Below, one piece after another: positions 36,567-48,428 of a stretch of 64,000 bases of DNA; the stretch's first letter is position 1; the number at the start of each line of letters is the position of its first letter. The DNA comes from Haemonchus contortus. Taxonomy: Eukaryota > Nematoda > Chromadorea > Rhabditida > Trichostrongylidae. Below the pieces are notes generated by a model. That model had not been told where the DNA came from, did not search any database, and worked only from the letters and a program-made list of their open reading frames with translations. The translations under genes and the position numbers were made by a program. Location: positions 4,440,804-4,504,803 of the forward strand of contig LS997566.1 in NCBI GenBank assembly GCA_000469685.2, written 5' to 3'.

Positions 36567-39500
36567 TTAATGAGAATAACAAACACCCGTATATGTACAA
36601 ATTGAGCGAAGATATGGATCTATCCGAGTGAATCTGAACACACTCAATTTATTTTCTAACAAATGGCTGATTAAGCCTATGGTTACCTTGCGAGTTCATT
36701 TGCTGGACATCCTATAGTTCCAAATGAGGTCATTGCTATCAAAATACTTCGACCACGTTCATCAATTTGTTCCATCCCCGATCCACTGTCCCCCTGAAAT
36801 TCGTATGATGTTCCGGGAGTTTATGATAGGTATGGGTCTGAATGTGTTCGAAGTGACAGGGGCAAGTGGCGCTCCACAACGCGCATATGATAGAGGTTCG
36901 GATATTCATGGGTGGAACCCATGGAGAAGAGATCTCCATCCTTCCCAGAAAGTTTAATCGGTTCCAGACTCGTCCGTGAGACTTAAAACAATGGCTTATA
37001 CAATGGTTTACCTTTGTATGGGCACACACCCAAAACGCCGCTGTGACTGTGAACGGAACTGAGATGTGGGGATGGATCCCGAACGGGATGATTAAGACCA
37101 AAAAATTTTCTCCCCATTCTTTCAGTTTATCCTTCTAGCTTTCAAGTAAGTTCGTGTCATTAATTAACGAACTAAACTCACATGACATGTACGTGGGGCA
37201 AAGTAGTCATTTTTGTTCAGCGAGGTCGCACAGAGATAATCAGCAGCTTGGAAAGGTAGCTGAAAAAGTGAAATGTACTTATAGCAAAAAAAGCTGGATA
37301 TGCTCCCCTAAAAGAACACACAGACCCGTAGATAAAGGTTGGGATGGCCTACTGTCGATAGGAAAACTTCAGGAATCCTATCTGTGATAAATTGTCTGGA
37401 AGAAGGTTAGTTTGTCTGTCTCTCTGGTGAATATGCTACCTACACGCCATGTTCTCAGAGGAGAATTATGTTGGATTCTCATAAATTCTGTTTGCTCAAC
37501 TTCCAATCGACTTCTCTGCCACAATATCAAATGCACATCCCATGCTAATCACTTATACCAGGCTACATCGTAGTCAAAATAAAAACAAAACCTTGTCACT
37601 CCATGGCCGGTCGCACTTGGGATCAACAATCATAGGGATCTCGTGAATCATCGGTCCACTTTCATTGAACACTGAAAACCGGGTAATTAATATTACCATC
37701 TAATTAAGAGATGCACAGGATTCACACCGACATGTTTCTCTATTAAGTTCTATGGGAGGGGTGGTGAAGTGACTAGTGGCTCACTATCACGCCCACATGG
37801 TTCAGGGTTCGAATCCTGCATCGATACTCGCCTAGACCAACAAAGCCTTCTGTCTCTCCGGGGTTGTTTGATGCCAGACTCGTCGGGGAGGATGGAAGCT
37901 CGGAGTTTTGTAATAGTTGGCCACCACACGTTACTTTATATGCCGCGCATACCCATTCAAACGCACTACGGCTTTGAATAGAAATTGAATGCCGGGCTCA
38001 TCCCGAAAACGGGTTCAATTCATAGCCAAAGATCTCGACCCATCAACTAATGGCTAATGTCTATGCCTGATACAGGCTGGCATGGTTAGAACTCCAGAGC
38101 TGGGTGAAGCGACCACTATCGTGTGATCGAGTTCTGCTCCTGTTTGTACTATCACCACGCTACAAAAACTTCTTTTAGTCATTGAGTATCCACCGTCTAT
38201 TATAGAAATCTTTGTGAGAGTACGCGTTCAGGCGCATGATTTCATATCATAATACGGATATTTCCGTCGTGAGGGATGCGCTTGTAAACGAGACGGTGCA
38301 GGAACAAAAGCGTCGTAATGACAGGGTAAAGAGAAAACCAAAAAACTATTTTCTGTAGCTTTATTTTCGACATCAAACAATTATAGTATCGAGTTATCGC
38401 CTATGCTTTACTGACAGCTGGGTACGTTTATATTTTAAACAGCCGGGTATATTTGTATTTTAAAACCCACCATAGCTCCTTCCCCATCCTGCGACGGTAA
38501 GAACATGATCTATTATAGGACGTTCCGGAGGCAAACATATGGGCAGTGCTGCCACTTCAGTGAAATTGATCCTAAATTTTGAAGTCAGTGTAGCTTTTAT
38601 TTAGATGAAGCTGTAGCTCGAAAATATTGATTAAAGTCGCCATACACCCATAAAAATTTTCAGAATTAACGTTCATAGGCGAAACTCTCGCTCAGTTCCC
38701 AGTTCTTTTGCGCGCCCGAGCAGTGGAAGAGATTGAGAGATTCCATAGAATACTACTCAATAAATGTTAATACTTAGTATGAGACTGCATCGTATGGCCA
38801 AAATTACAACTGACAAGTATTCATGTTCTCCCGAAATTAGAAGTCACAACCCCCCCCCCCCCCCCCCTCCCTCCCTCCTCTCCATTTAAAGACGAAAGTA
38901 CCATTGGAGATAAGACCGGAACGCTTCGGAGTGGGTCATAGGCTAAGATCTCTCAGAGAGTGTCCGTGTCCCTCGTCTAGTTTTATGGTTGCACCCGTGA
39001 TAGCCTTCCTGGTAGCTCCAGCTCTACTACTGTCTTTGAAATTTCATAGAGGAACTATAGTCGGAACATATCATTGCTAGGAGAGTTGGTTGTACAAAAG
39101 ATTAAGTTTGCCCTATGAAGAGTCGTTTTCAGCGTACCTTTCTTCTAGTTCGATGATTGCCCAATCGTGTCCATCGCGACATCCGTTCAGCACAAATCTT
39201 TCATCGATCATAACACTCCGAATCTGAGATGTTTCCAACATTTCTGTTACAGGCACTATCCGCAATATCACTTTCTTCCGTTATCCACCTACTAAACACA
39301 TTACGAATAGATCGGAGCGGATAGAATTTACTTAACTAGTCGATTTTGGTAATAATACGTCACCACCCTCGTGTACTCAAGGAACGGTCACCACGTCCAA
39401 CTTACAACCCGAACGTGTCTCCCATTAATCTTGCTCTATTAGGATGCAAAAGGTACATCGAGAAGTAGCTCTTCATCAGTTATCTCTACCCATTGGCGTC

Positions 39501-41404
39501 CAGGACCGTCCCCTACAGATGCACCTTCTTGCCGACATGATAGCACCAAAATTACTGGGCAGAAGATGTCTAATTCTAGAGCAATCTCAGCTCGTCAAAA
39601 TTTTTAGATAACTACCGGGATTTTCCCCAATTGATGGAACGGGGATGTCGGATATCAGTAGTGGTGTCATCATGCAAAAGAATGGCGAAGAGTTTGCATA
39701 GATGTTTGGGACTTTCACGCCCACAATGGCTCACCGTATTCATACCGTATCCTAAAGTAGAAGTTTATCGTAATGGCTTACCTTGTTATATGTCATATCA
39801 GATTCGGAACAGTTTGGATGGTTTGGAAGATCTTCACTGTATCCACGTATGCATTTACCACCGTAGGCTACCACTCTGTCTTCTAATTCCTCTTCTGTAC
39901 GATAAACGGCTGCTCTGTATGGAGAAAATGTTTTAATTATTAATTGCTCTATTACATCAACTTTCCAACTCCTATTCCTTCCCTGGTTCCTCTGCCACAC
40001 TACAAACCACGTAAAGCCTCAATTTTGCGGGTGCAGTCCTACTAAAAAAGCCCTTGTTAGTGTCACCAGGCAAAATGAGCGTGTAAATAGAATATCATGA
40101 ACACCCATCTCAAGGCCATTCAGGATTTCAGAAACAATTTGATAACTCTCTTCAAAAGAATTGAACTAGCTGCTCCTGCCTGGCTTGCCTCCCTGCATAC
40201 CCTACCCTCGATAAGTAGGATGACTAAGTCGATTAACGGCGAAATCATCAGAACGTTCGAAGGCTACGAATTGCCTACTGAATACATCAAAATCAGAAGA
40301 ATTTCACTTACATACAAGGATTTTCTCGTCCTGAGTGGAATTTCATAAATCCATGCGCAACAGTGAGAATATGGTACGGTGAAATAATAGAACCCCCAAG
40401 ACGGTTCAATCCACTCTGCAAGATGATTCAGTCAAGTTGGCTAGAAACTCATATACCTTACTGAATGCTTTTGTAAAGCTGTGAATGAGTTTTTAACCGT
40501 TATTTTTTTGAATCTGCACACAGGCGGAGGTGGTGTAGTGGCAGGTGGAGCACTATCACACGCCGGTCCGACGAGCGCATTCAGTATCGATATACGCTCA
40601 GGTTTCATGCCAATGGAACCTTCCATTGATCCGGGTCGTTAATTGATAACGGACTCGTTCGGGAGGATAAAAGCAGTGACTTGTACATGAGCTTGCCACG
40701 GTAGGTCATTGTCGAAACCATGCAAACGCTGCTACGATTCAGGATGGAAAACAAACGCAGGGAGCACCCCAAAGCGAAAGTGATTGATGCCAGATGCCAA
40801 AAGTTTCCAGGTTTTAAAGTACTCAAAGTCATATCTAAAAGATAAATGACGTATAAATAGATCATTTACAATTGTCTTTTCTGAACTCCTGAGTCAATAC
40901 GGAATTTCGAGAATTTCTCAAAAAATTTTCAAATGGAACACATGGCTCAAACACTAGACGATCTCTAGTAACAGCAGTAACAACAAATGAAGAAAGTGAT
41001 TAATACGTCATATGATAACTAAAATTTATAACAATAAAAATAAATAAATAAAGTAGCTGAAATACCGGTAACATTATAGAAACAGCCCAAGGATATTCTC
41101 GCTTGTCAGGAAATAGTTGCCGGCCACAGATATCTTCTAATTCCTCGTTCATCTCCACAGATACGAAGGATTCTTCACGAACTACAAAATGAAAATTATG
41201 TCCTTGACATGAAGAAAATAGCAATTTCCGCACTATGAACTGATGCGAGCCAATTCCCTACTCTTAAAAACGTACTCCTATTTGAAAATATACTGTCCCC
41301 ATGGAAGCATACAAATTACACTTACATTTTGGTCCAATCCATACAGGTGAGATGATATTAGCACCATGAGAAAGTTGATTAAATAAAAGTGACCAAAGAA
41401 TCAT
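36567..41404 (-). CDS. Secreted S1-family (chymotrypsin-fold) serine protease, 10 exons, 316 aa
   Basis: Exons: 41404-41326, 41181-41066, 40415-40312, 39914-39782, 39223-39138, 38571-38471, 37671-37592, 37259-37182, 36793-36687 and 36633-36567 (951 bases, phases consistent). The start ATG follows TTTCTAG by seven bases; MILWSLLFNQLSHG looks like a signal peptide. S1 landmarks in order: 'DICGRQLFPDKREYPWAVSI' (activation region), 'GGSIISPYHILTVAHGF' (catalytic His), 'KCIRGYSEDLPNHPNCSESD', 'GCRDGHDWAIIELE' (catalytic Asp), 'PICLPP', 'TVAGWG', 'YFAPRTCHGDSGSG' (catalytic Ser) and 'FTRIDPYLRSIC' at the end. All three catalytic residues are present, so an active extracellular protease is expected. 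GDSGSG replaces the usual GDSGGP. By count back from Ser195, position 189 is Arg, not the Asp of trypsin. The protein belongs to a nematode-type S1 branch. SINEs lie in introns 2 and 6, a poly-C tract in intron 5. Confidence 0.92.
37754..38020 (+). mobile_element. tRNA-derived SINE in protease intron 6
   Basis: Head 'gtgactagtggctcactatcacgcccacatgg', B box GGTTCGAATCC, then 'tcgcctagaccaacaaagccttctgtctctccggggt', 'ctcgtcggggaggatggaagc', and 'aattgaatgccgggctcatccc'. It is antisense to the protease gene. Confidence 0.85.
38850..38867. repeat. Poly-C tract in protease intron 5
   Basis: Eighteen C in a row followed by CTCC repeats. On the transcribed (minus) strand this is an 18-G run. Confidence 0.95.
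40521..40790 (+). mobile_element. tRNA-derived SINE in protease intron 2
   Basis: Head 'ggaggtggtgtagtggcaggtggagcactatcacacgc' is clear; the B box is eroded. The body retains 'cattgatccgggtcgttaattgataacggactcgttcgggaggataaaagc', 'gacttgtacat' and the 'caaacgcagggagcaccccaaagcg' tail. It is antisense to the gene. Confidence 0.8.
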
Positions 41405-42504
41405 TCACACACTAGAAACAGGTTTAGAAATGAGATCTGGAATTTGTGACGTTAGTTGCCTGGTACGATCATGAAAACGTTGTCGGGAAGAATGCCGATT
41501 TGAGATGATTTCGATTGAAAAGTTGACATATTTGAGAACTCGCAAAGATTCCGGGGCAAAGTGTCACATTGAGTAGTCGTTTCAAGTCGATGGGAATCGT
41601 CTGCTTTCTCAAAAATCGTGAATTTGACAACACTTGAAGAATTTTCCGAAAGACAACCCACTTCCAACCTACTAGGGTGAAAATTACCCATATTAAGCAA
41701 GGCGGCTATACCTGAAGGGGCTATAAAAAGCTCTGAAGGAATTAAAACTCGTAATGGTAAAGAAAGTGTGAAAACTCGGTAATCGAAAGAAGTGGGTGGA
41801 CAGCTTATTCAGGGAAGATTGTAAAATCTTTTCCAACAAATCCTGTTCCTACAACATCCACTGAATGCCTGAGAACACACGATCATCACTTCCTTCGAAA
41901 AAAGACAGAGGACTTCTCCAAAAAATGACCTTTCCACCGGAAATTCACTCTTTCAACTAGTTCACATCGCCCCCAAAGATGTAAAAGTTTTTTCTCGACC
42001 ACTTTTATTTTTTTTTAATTTTCACTTTCTAGAAGCTAAAGCTAATCTCTTTACTTATCCGTTTGACTTATTTACTTATTTGTAGATACTCGTCACGCTT
42101 CTCAAGCAGACGATTGTTTCGGATGAAAGTCCTCATTCCCTGGCAATTACCTTTTTCACCTGAACCCTTATTTTAAGCTTACTTTTCGGTTCACTACTGC
42201 AGTACGGGTTCAGTTTTTGATAGGATTACTAGATATTTTGAACAGCCTTGACGAACAAGATTTACAAAACAGAACCATGAGACCACGGCCATACATTGTT
42301 CAATATAATCGATGATATTAATCAAAACGTGACATTTGCGCTAGATAGTTCATCGGTAAAGGTTTTTCAGTGGTTTGAGCTGCGTGTGATAGCTGCTATA
42401 TGGCTATAATAGCTCCATGACTAGTTCTTTCCCTCTTAAATATAAAAAAATAAAGTCATTTTCCAGATCGAGTTTCCGAAACGACTGTCTTACCCAACCT
42501 TTTT

Positions 42505-42625
42505 GGGATGCACTCCGCATTCGGCTTCCATTCAGAATCGTAGTGTCTTAATGAGTGCGTATGTGGCCTATACGATGACTTGCGGTGGCCAGCCAACGTA
42601 CAAGTCAGCGCTTTTAGTCCCCCAA
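42505..42625 (-). mobile_element. tRNA-SINE fragment, reverse orientation
   Basis: The reverse complement reads 'aagcgctgacttgtacgttggctggccaccgcaagtcat', then 'ggccacatacgcactcattaagacac', and 'gattctgaatggaagccgaatgcggagtgcatcc'. That is the 3' half of the SINE without a head. Confidence 0.8.
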
Positions 42626-43464
42626 ATGAATTTGGTACCCTTTCTTTTGTAGGAAAGGAATAAGCTGTGGCTACAGGTTCTCCACGTCCAGGTGGAGTTC
42701 ACCGATACTTCGTAATTTCTGTTCTATTTTGAAATGATACCATGCGTTTTCTCCCTCTAGGCAAGCTGACTTCCTAGAACCAGAATACACTTACTGGAAC
42801 TTCCCACACCCCAATCGGTCACGTCTTTATAGAATTATTACAAATCTTGACCAGTTCCAAGAAGCTTCTACTTGCAACTTATCAACGTTCCGGCAGTCTT
42901 TCTATCACGAAACCTGATTAGACCGGCGTGATCGCCGTTTCTTAAGCAGTTCCCTTTATAGAGTATCGATGACTGATGGCTGAGCGGTTCAAAGAGTTGG
43001 CGATTAAAAGATTAGCAGGTTCCTTAAACTTCATTATGAAGCTTAAACAGTTGACTCCAGAACTAATGAATGATGACTGGTTCTACATAGTGATATACCT
43101 GAGTATCTCGAATTAAAAGCTGTAATCGGTGACCCTGCGCGGAGCGATAGCGACAGGTAATTCAAGACTTTCCCTCCAGTTAGGGTGGTCATTGTGATCA
43201 AAATTATCAAATACTATCATTTTCTGATAAATAAATTGATGATAAATGCAAGTTCCTTCGCAGGGAATTGTTCAAGAAAAAATCCTGGAAAATATTGTTG
43301 CCTAAACGACCGTAGCATACTGGCTTTGTTGGATGCTGTCTCTATTAGATTCGCGTTGGCGGAATTCTGAATATTGGCACAATTCTGCTCCAACAAAGAA
43401 AAATGAGCAAGGGACCTTCATTTTATGTTTTCGTGCTTTTTTACTCATGAATTAAGCAGTAATT
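42626..43464. other. Intergenic stretch, nothing recognised
   Basis: No exon-like frame with matched splice sites and no repeat shared with elsewhere in the window. The same is true of 41405-42504, upstream of the protease, which should contain its promoter. Confidence 0.5.
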
Positions 43465-43730
43465 GAAGAGTGGTGGCAAGTAGCTCACCATCACACACCC
43501 GTAGTCCGAAGTTCCAATCCCAGACCGATACTCGCCCAAGACCACCAAGCCTTTCATCCCTCTGGGTTCAGCTAATTGGCATTAGACCCGTCTCGAAGGG
43601 TAAGAGAACTGACTTGTACATCGGCTGGCAACGGAAACTATTGCATAAGCCACACAAGGATTCAATATGCCACAGCGATTCTGAATGAAAGCCGAATGCG
43701 TGGCGCATTCCAGAAATGGGGTTGATTAGT
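43465..43730 (+). mobile_element. tRNA-derived SINE
   Basis: Head 'gagtggtggcaagtagctcaccatcacacacccg', a degenerate B box (AGTTCCAATCCC), 'actcgcccaagaccaccaagcctttcatccctctgggt', 'acccgtctcgaagggtaagagaactgacttgtacatcggctgg', and tail 'gcgtggcgcattccagaaatggggttgatta'. Confidence 0.85.
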
Positions 43731-44252
43731 AACAAAAGAATTATACTTGTACTCTACGAACCCATGCCATATAATAAAAACGTTAAGATCATGAATGCTA
43801 AAATACAATTGGGACAGAAAGTGTGTATTGACTTCACATGCAGTGCTTCAACAAAGGGTCGAAAGGAGAATACTGTATGTGCCTGTGATAACAAAGGAAA
43901 GAAAAGGACGACTGTCACAGGCGAAATCGCTAATGAATGAAAAGATATAATGAAGATTTTCAAAACAAAACGATTTATTACACTTTCATTAATAATAATC
44001 AACAGGTGAGAGCGAGAAATCGGACAGCCATCACATGTTGATGCGCTGTTTGGTTGAATCTAGCCATGAGATCCGGTTTTTATCACCTTCGTTGAGTTTG
44101 TTGAACTGCGACCGACAGATGATAATGCTATGCAAGGTTATTGGAACGAGATGGTTATTTATGTGATAACTTATGTTTGACATGGGAAGAATGAGGTGAC
44201 GATCGGCTATGCTCCAAAACGCCATTGTCAACATACTTGTATAAGTTTCCAG

Positions 44253-44519
44253 ACAGGAGATGGTGTAGAGGGCAAGAGGGATACCATTGCACAAGATGGT
44301 ATGAGGATCGAATCTCGCGTCGATCCCGCTCAGGTCAACCGACCCTCGTCCCTCTGGGTCGGGTAATAGTGAAATAGTCGTCTGGCAGGACCAAGACACC
44401 GACTTATTCATAGGCTGGCCATCACAAGTCATTGTATGGGCAACATACACATTCAAAGACCCCCCAATTTTGAATGGAAGTCGAAAGGTGGGGCGCATCC
44501 TACAAGAGGGGTTGATGGA
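44253..44519 (+). mobile_element. tRNA-derived SINE, diverged
   Basis: Head 'agatggtgtagagggcaagagggataccattgcac', B box GATCGAATC, 'tcaaccgaccctcgtccctctgggtcgg', 'cttattcataggctggccatcacaagtcattgtatggg', and tail 'ggggcgcatcctacaagaggggttgatgga'. A long minus-strand open frame here is read-through of the SINE. Confidence 0.8.
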
Positions 44520-45257
44520 TTATAAAGGTTTTCAGGATTCAAGAAATGTCATCATTTACAGCAGGAACATACTAGAATTACCTCTTAAGTCATTTTACTT
44601 TTTCGAATTTGAAAGGCACCATTAAATTCTTCAAGGAAAACCCACTTATGACCCGACGGTTAGGCTCCAGTCAGTAGTTTTGATTAGAGAGTCTGGAAAG
44701 AGTTGACCAATTGGAACGAAAATGAGAGGAACCAGAGAATGGTGAAAGGAAGGAGCGATTTTCAAGTAAAGTAAAGGTCAAAAGGAAGCGTTTAAGGGTG
44801 TGAGGGAGATAGGAGGAAGGCGATGAGTGTACTCGATTCATACTCACAAAGCAACATTGAAGTCTTGTCCAGATGTACTCAACAGAAAAAACAATGAGCT
44901 ATCGAGCTATGCAATGAGCCGGGTTTGATAGTTATGTAAATGGGCCTCAACAGGTTACGAGAGAAGCTCATTTGTACGGCAGGTTGGGCTGGAATGGAGG
45001 AAGATTGTAGGTCTTCGTAGCGGGAAAGTGGTCTCAAGGTTTTCGAAGAAATTGAATTTAAAGTGATTTAAGATTGAAGAAAAGTTCGATTGAATCCATC
45101 AGAATGTCGACCATTTTCCTCCTCGGTTCAAGTAAATAACGAAACCATAGCTACAGCAAATCAAAAGATTAGAAGTTATATGGCTTATACGAGGAGTTCT
45201 TTCAATTCATTCTGAAAACTCTACGATGTGGCATGAGTTGTGAACCATTCACAGAAA
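44520..45257. other. Intergenic stretch, nothing recognised
   Basis: Purine-rich on the plus strand around 44690-44860 (AGGAAGGAG/GAAAGG words). No gene or shared repeat was identified. Confidence 0.5.
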
Positions 45258-45258
45258 A

Positions 45259-45364
45259 AATTTTACAAGGATTTTTACAACACTACGCTATAGACAACAT
45301 TGAAAATATTCTTTATTCATCAAAGCGTAACGGAAGGTATTGTAAAAAAAATCCTTGTAAAATG
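45259..45364. repeat. Hairpin-forming inverted repeat
   Basis: ATTTTACAAGGATTTTTACAA (45260-45280) is mirrored at 45340-45363 as TTGTAAAAAAAATCCTTGTAAAAT, with a loop of about 60 bases. One extra A in the right arm is the main mismatch. Confidence 0.8.
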
Positions 45365-45765
45365 CGATATTATGATGAATAATCCAGCAACTACATGTAG
45401 TTCAAAAGGGAAAAAACTAAAGGATTAGTGTCTGCGAAGAGCTCTACCCGTCATCACGCATTTACCTGGAATTACCACAAAAAACAGACAATTTTGAGCT
45501 TTCCGCGAATAAAAAACTCCCTCCTACGTACTGTGTGTTCCTTGGTGTTGTAGTGTTTGACTGTCTAGATGCCAGTTGCTCGGGATTGAAGTTCTTGAAG
45601 TTCAGCCTAATGCGGCGATCAAGCCAAGGCGATCCTGTATCAAGAAGACCTAGGGCTTGCTGCTCACCTATATACCTTGCGGATTGACCTAGAAATAATG
45701 GTCTTTGGATGTGGGGCTGACCGAAAACACATAGATTTGCCTACATTTAGTGCCTGTACACAAAA

Positions 45766-45925
45766 AAGGAGTGGAGGCGGTGTGGTGGCGGCTGGCATGC
45801 TTTCCGGGAGCCCACTTCCGACCGATATCCGCCCAGCTAACCAAGCTCTCCATCCTCTCGAGGTCGGATAATTGATACCAGATTCGTTCGGGGAAGACAA
45901 GGACTGATCCGTACATTGGCTGCCC
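45766..45925 (+). mobile_element. tRNA-derived SINE, 3'-truncated
   Basis: Has 'ggaggcggtgtggtggcggctggc', 'gaccgatatccgcccagctaaccaagctctccatcctctcgaggtcggataattgataccagattcgttcggggaagacaagg', and 'tccgtacattggctg'. It stops before the CACATACGCACTCA segment; the B box is deleted. Confidence 0.8.
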
Positions 45926-47370
45926 TTTCCTTTCTCCACAGAGCTTCAATTCAGTGTCTGTTGAGGGGCTTTCTTCCATACTCCACTATGGACGTGCACT
46001 TACGCCGCTGTTGAAGCGAACTGATTCAAATGACAGAGATAAATACAGTACATGGATACTACGAATAAAGGAACAAATCTTTCTAACATTAAGGTGACAA
46101 GGGTTGCAGACACGATTTGAAGAGGAAAACGGGAAGAAAACGACTATCCTCCGTAGTGCTCAACTCTATGAAGGTTTGTAAACAGTGGGGGACGGGCTGG
46201 ATTCGACATTTTCTCTTGCTATTTGTCGGTTCTCGAAACGTCTTCGCACTGTACTTCGTGCCGGGACCTCCGAAAACAACCACGTTCGCTGCGGAAACGA
46301 AGAAAAACGCCAAATTCGCACAGACATTCTCGGTCTTTTTGCTTTCCTAGAAATGTATAATTATCGGGTGATCGAATAATAATATAATGCCAGCTTTCTC
46401 AATGGCAACTCAGATGTGGACTGAAGCTAATATTTCTTCTTCGTGTATGGAACTCCATCTTCATCGACCGAGCTCTTATCAGTCGAAAATTCTCAGCTTA
46501 AGCATTGGTGTTGCTGGGTCGGCCAACCCTGAATCTACCCTTGGAGTTGTTTATAAAAAAAAGTCATCAAAAGCAAAAGAACACTGATTCATGACCTTTT
46601 TGGCCACGCTTTTCTTGTTTATCAAATTTGCTAAACGGGAATGATTGAACGCTGTTAATGGGCTAGTGTATCAAATTTCCTATGATGATTTAAATTCATA
46701 TTGAAGGTTTCAGATGGGGAAAATTGATTCAAAATTCCACGCCTATAATTCATTTTTCGCTCTCAGCCAGTAGTGCGTTCGTCCGTCGTGGGTCGATTTC
46801 AACGAATCTTCCTTGGTATTATTGTAATTTTGTTGAGAACTTTGCAAATGCATGAAGGTTGTCAAACTCGCAGATAGAAGATCCATCCATCAACAAAGAA
46901 GGTGTCCTGTGAACTTTTTTGTCAGAAATTTCCACAGCCCTACAGTTTTCTTGGAACACTTGGTCCAGTGAAAGCCTTCTGATGCTAAGTTCAGATCACC
47001 CCTTGGAGCTATTAGTCGATAATGAAAACCCAGGAAATTTTCTTTAAATGATCGGTGAAGAGGAAGGTATAGGAGTAGTTGAGGTTCAACGGTGGTGCGA
47101 TCTTGTTTCCAGTTCTCGGATTACAAGTTCGTTTTGATTGTTCACACGAGAAAGATCATTCAAGAAAAGAGGGCAAATCACCATCGCTACGCCAAGAGGC
47201 TTTCTTGCTTTGTTCTCTATGCATTAATCAAAGTGCATGGACGGAATCCTGGCTCTACAGTGTGCGGCAAAAGTTCTGGCAACGGTAAATATGACCGTCA
47301 AAACAGTCAAATCAATCGATACATGATACAACTTTAACAGCATTTATCAAAAGCTATATAGATTACAAAA
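45926..47370. other. Intergenic stretch, nothing recognised
   Basis: A plus-strand frame at 46117-46350 (77 codons) is open but has no partner exon, motif or splice pattern I trust. Confidence 0.5.
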
Positions 47371-47375
47371 ACAAA

Positions 47376-48394
47376 CTAGATTTCGAAATAGCCCCTTTTT
47401 GCGCGAATACAGGCTGAAAGTCTCCTAGGAAACGCGTCGACGGGGCCTTCTTTCAAATCCTCCCATGCTTTAACGAGGGTTGCACGTAGAGCATTCAAAC
47501 TTCTATGCTGGGTAGAGCAGGCTTTCCTCTTAAGAACTGACTACACGGAGTAGTCCAATGGATTCAGGTCTAGACTGTTTGGAGGCCAATCCTTCGACTA
47601 TATGAAGCCTGGGAAGTGCGTTGCGCACCAGTCTTGTACCACCTTGGACCTGTGTGCTGGAGCTGAGTCCTGTTGAAAAGTCCAAGCCGGTTGCCGAAAT
47701 GCAATTGTGCTCAGGGGATTACCTCCTTCTCCAACACGCTTTCTAAGTAGGTCTTGCTATCCACCTTGACGCCTTTCTCCAAGAAAATCAGGGGCATCTT
47801 GCCGTCCGATGTGATTGCTCCAAAAACAATCAACGGCTTGGGGTGTTCAGATCGCTGAGCAATCGCTCCTTGTTGGCTGGCTTCTGCAGAGCTCCCCACT
47901 ATTATCCTATCGTTTTGGGTGTTCAGGATTTGGTCTTTTGAAAACAGACACTCGTCAGTGAAAAGGATGTTGATGTGCCATGCCTGCGGAAAGCTCTCTA
48001 AAAGCTTCTTACACTTTTCAAGCCTAGTTTTCTTCAAACGCTTAGTTAACATGTGAGCTTTTCTGATCTTATAAAAGCGAAGCCGAAGGTGGCTGGTGAC
48101 AATCCTTGCAACAGATCGAGCAGAAATACCCACCTCAAAGCCACTTTTCTCTCGGACCTACTAGGGTTGCGGCGGATTTTCTCTCCAATAATCTTCACGA
48201 TCCCCTTTGTTGTTGCACTCTCCAGTCTTTCACTTCTAGGCTTGTCCTCCATAGTTCCTGTCGCCTTGTACCTGTTGATGTTGTTGTACACGGTTCTTAA
48301 GGGAATCTGGAGCTGCTTGGAGATGGTTTTTGTGGTGCATCCAGCCAGATGGAGGTGCAGGATGGAGGCTCGTTTAGTCTTTGCTTGTCACCAT
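47376..48394 (-). pseudogene. maT-type (Tc1/mariner, DD37D) transposase pseudogene
   Basis: From 48394 (ATG GTG ACA AGC) the frame shifts once and then reads 'KTISKQLQIPLRTVYNNINR' (N-terminal helix-turn-helix). It continues through a second HTH ('SARSVARIVTSHL'), 'NILFTDECLFS' (first catalytic Asp), 'HPKPLIVFGAITSDGKMPLI', then after a stop and a frameshift 'TFQQDSAPAHRS' (second Asp) and 'DWPPNSLDLNPLDYSV' (third Asp), ending 'KRGYFEI' and TAG at 47376. Thirty-seven residues separate the second and third catalytic Asp, the diagnostic spacing of maT elements. Disruptions: at least two frameshifts and three in-frame stops (TGA after VIP, TAG after GF I, TAG after YSV). All three catalytic Asp codons survive. 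Terminal inverted repeats were not found by eye. Confidence 0.88.
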
Positions 48395-48428
48395 TCCGTA
48401 AAAGGGCTTATTAAAGAAGGTCCAATTT

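Noticed and set aside
46117..46350. 77-codon plus-strand frame
   Set aside because: Basic start followed by a hydrophobic patch, but no splice context and no family; likely chance.
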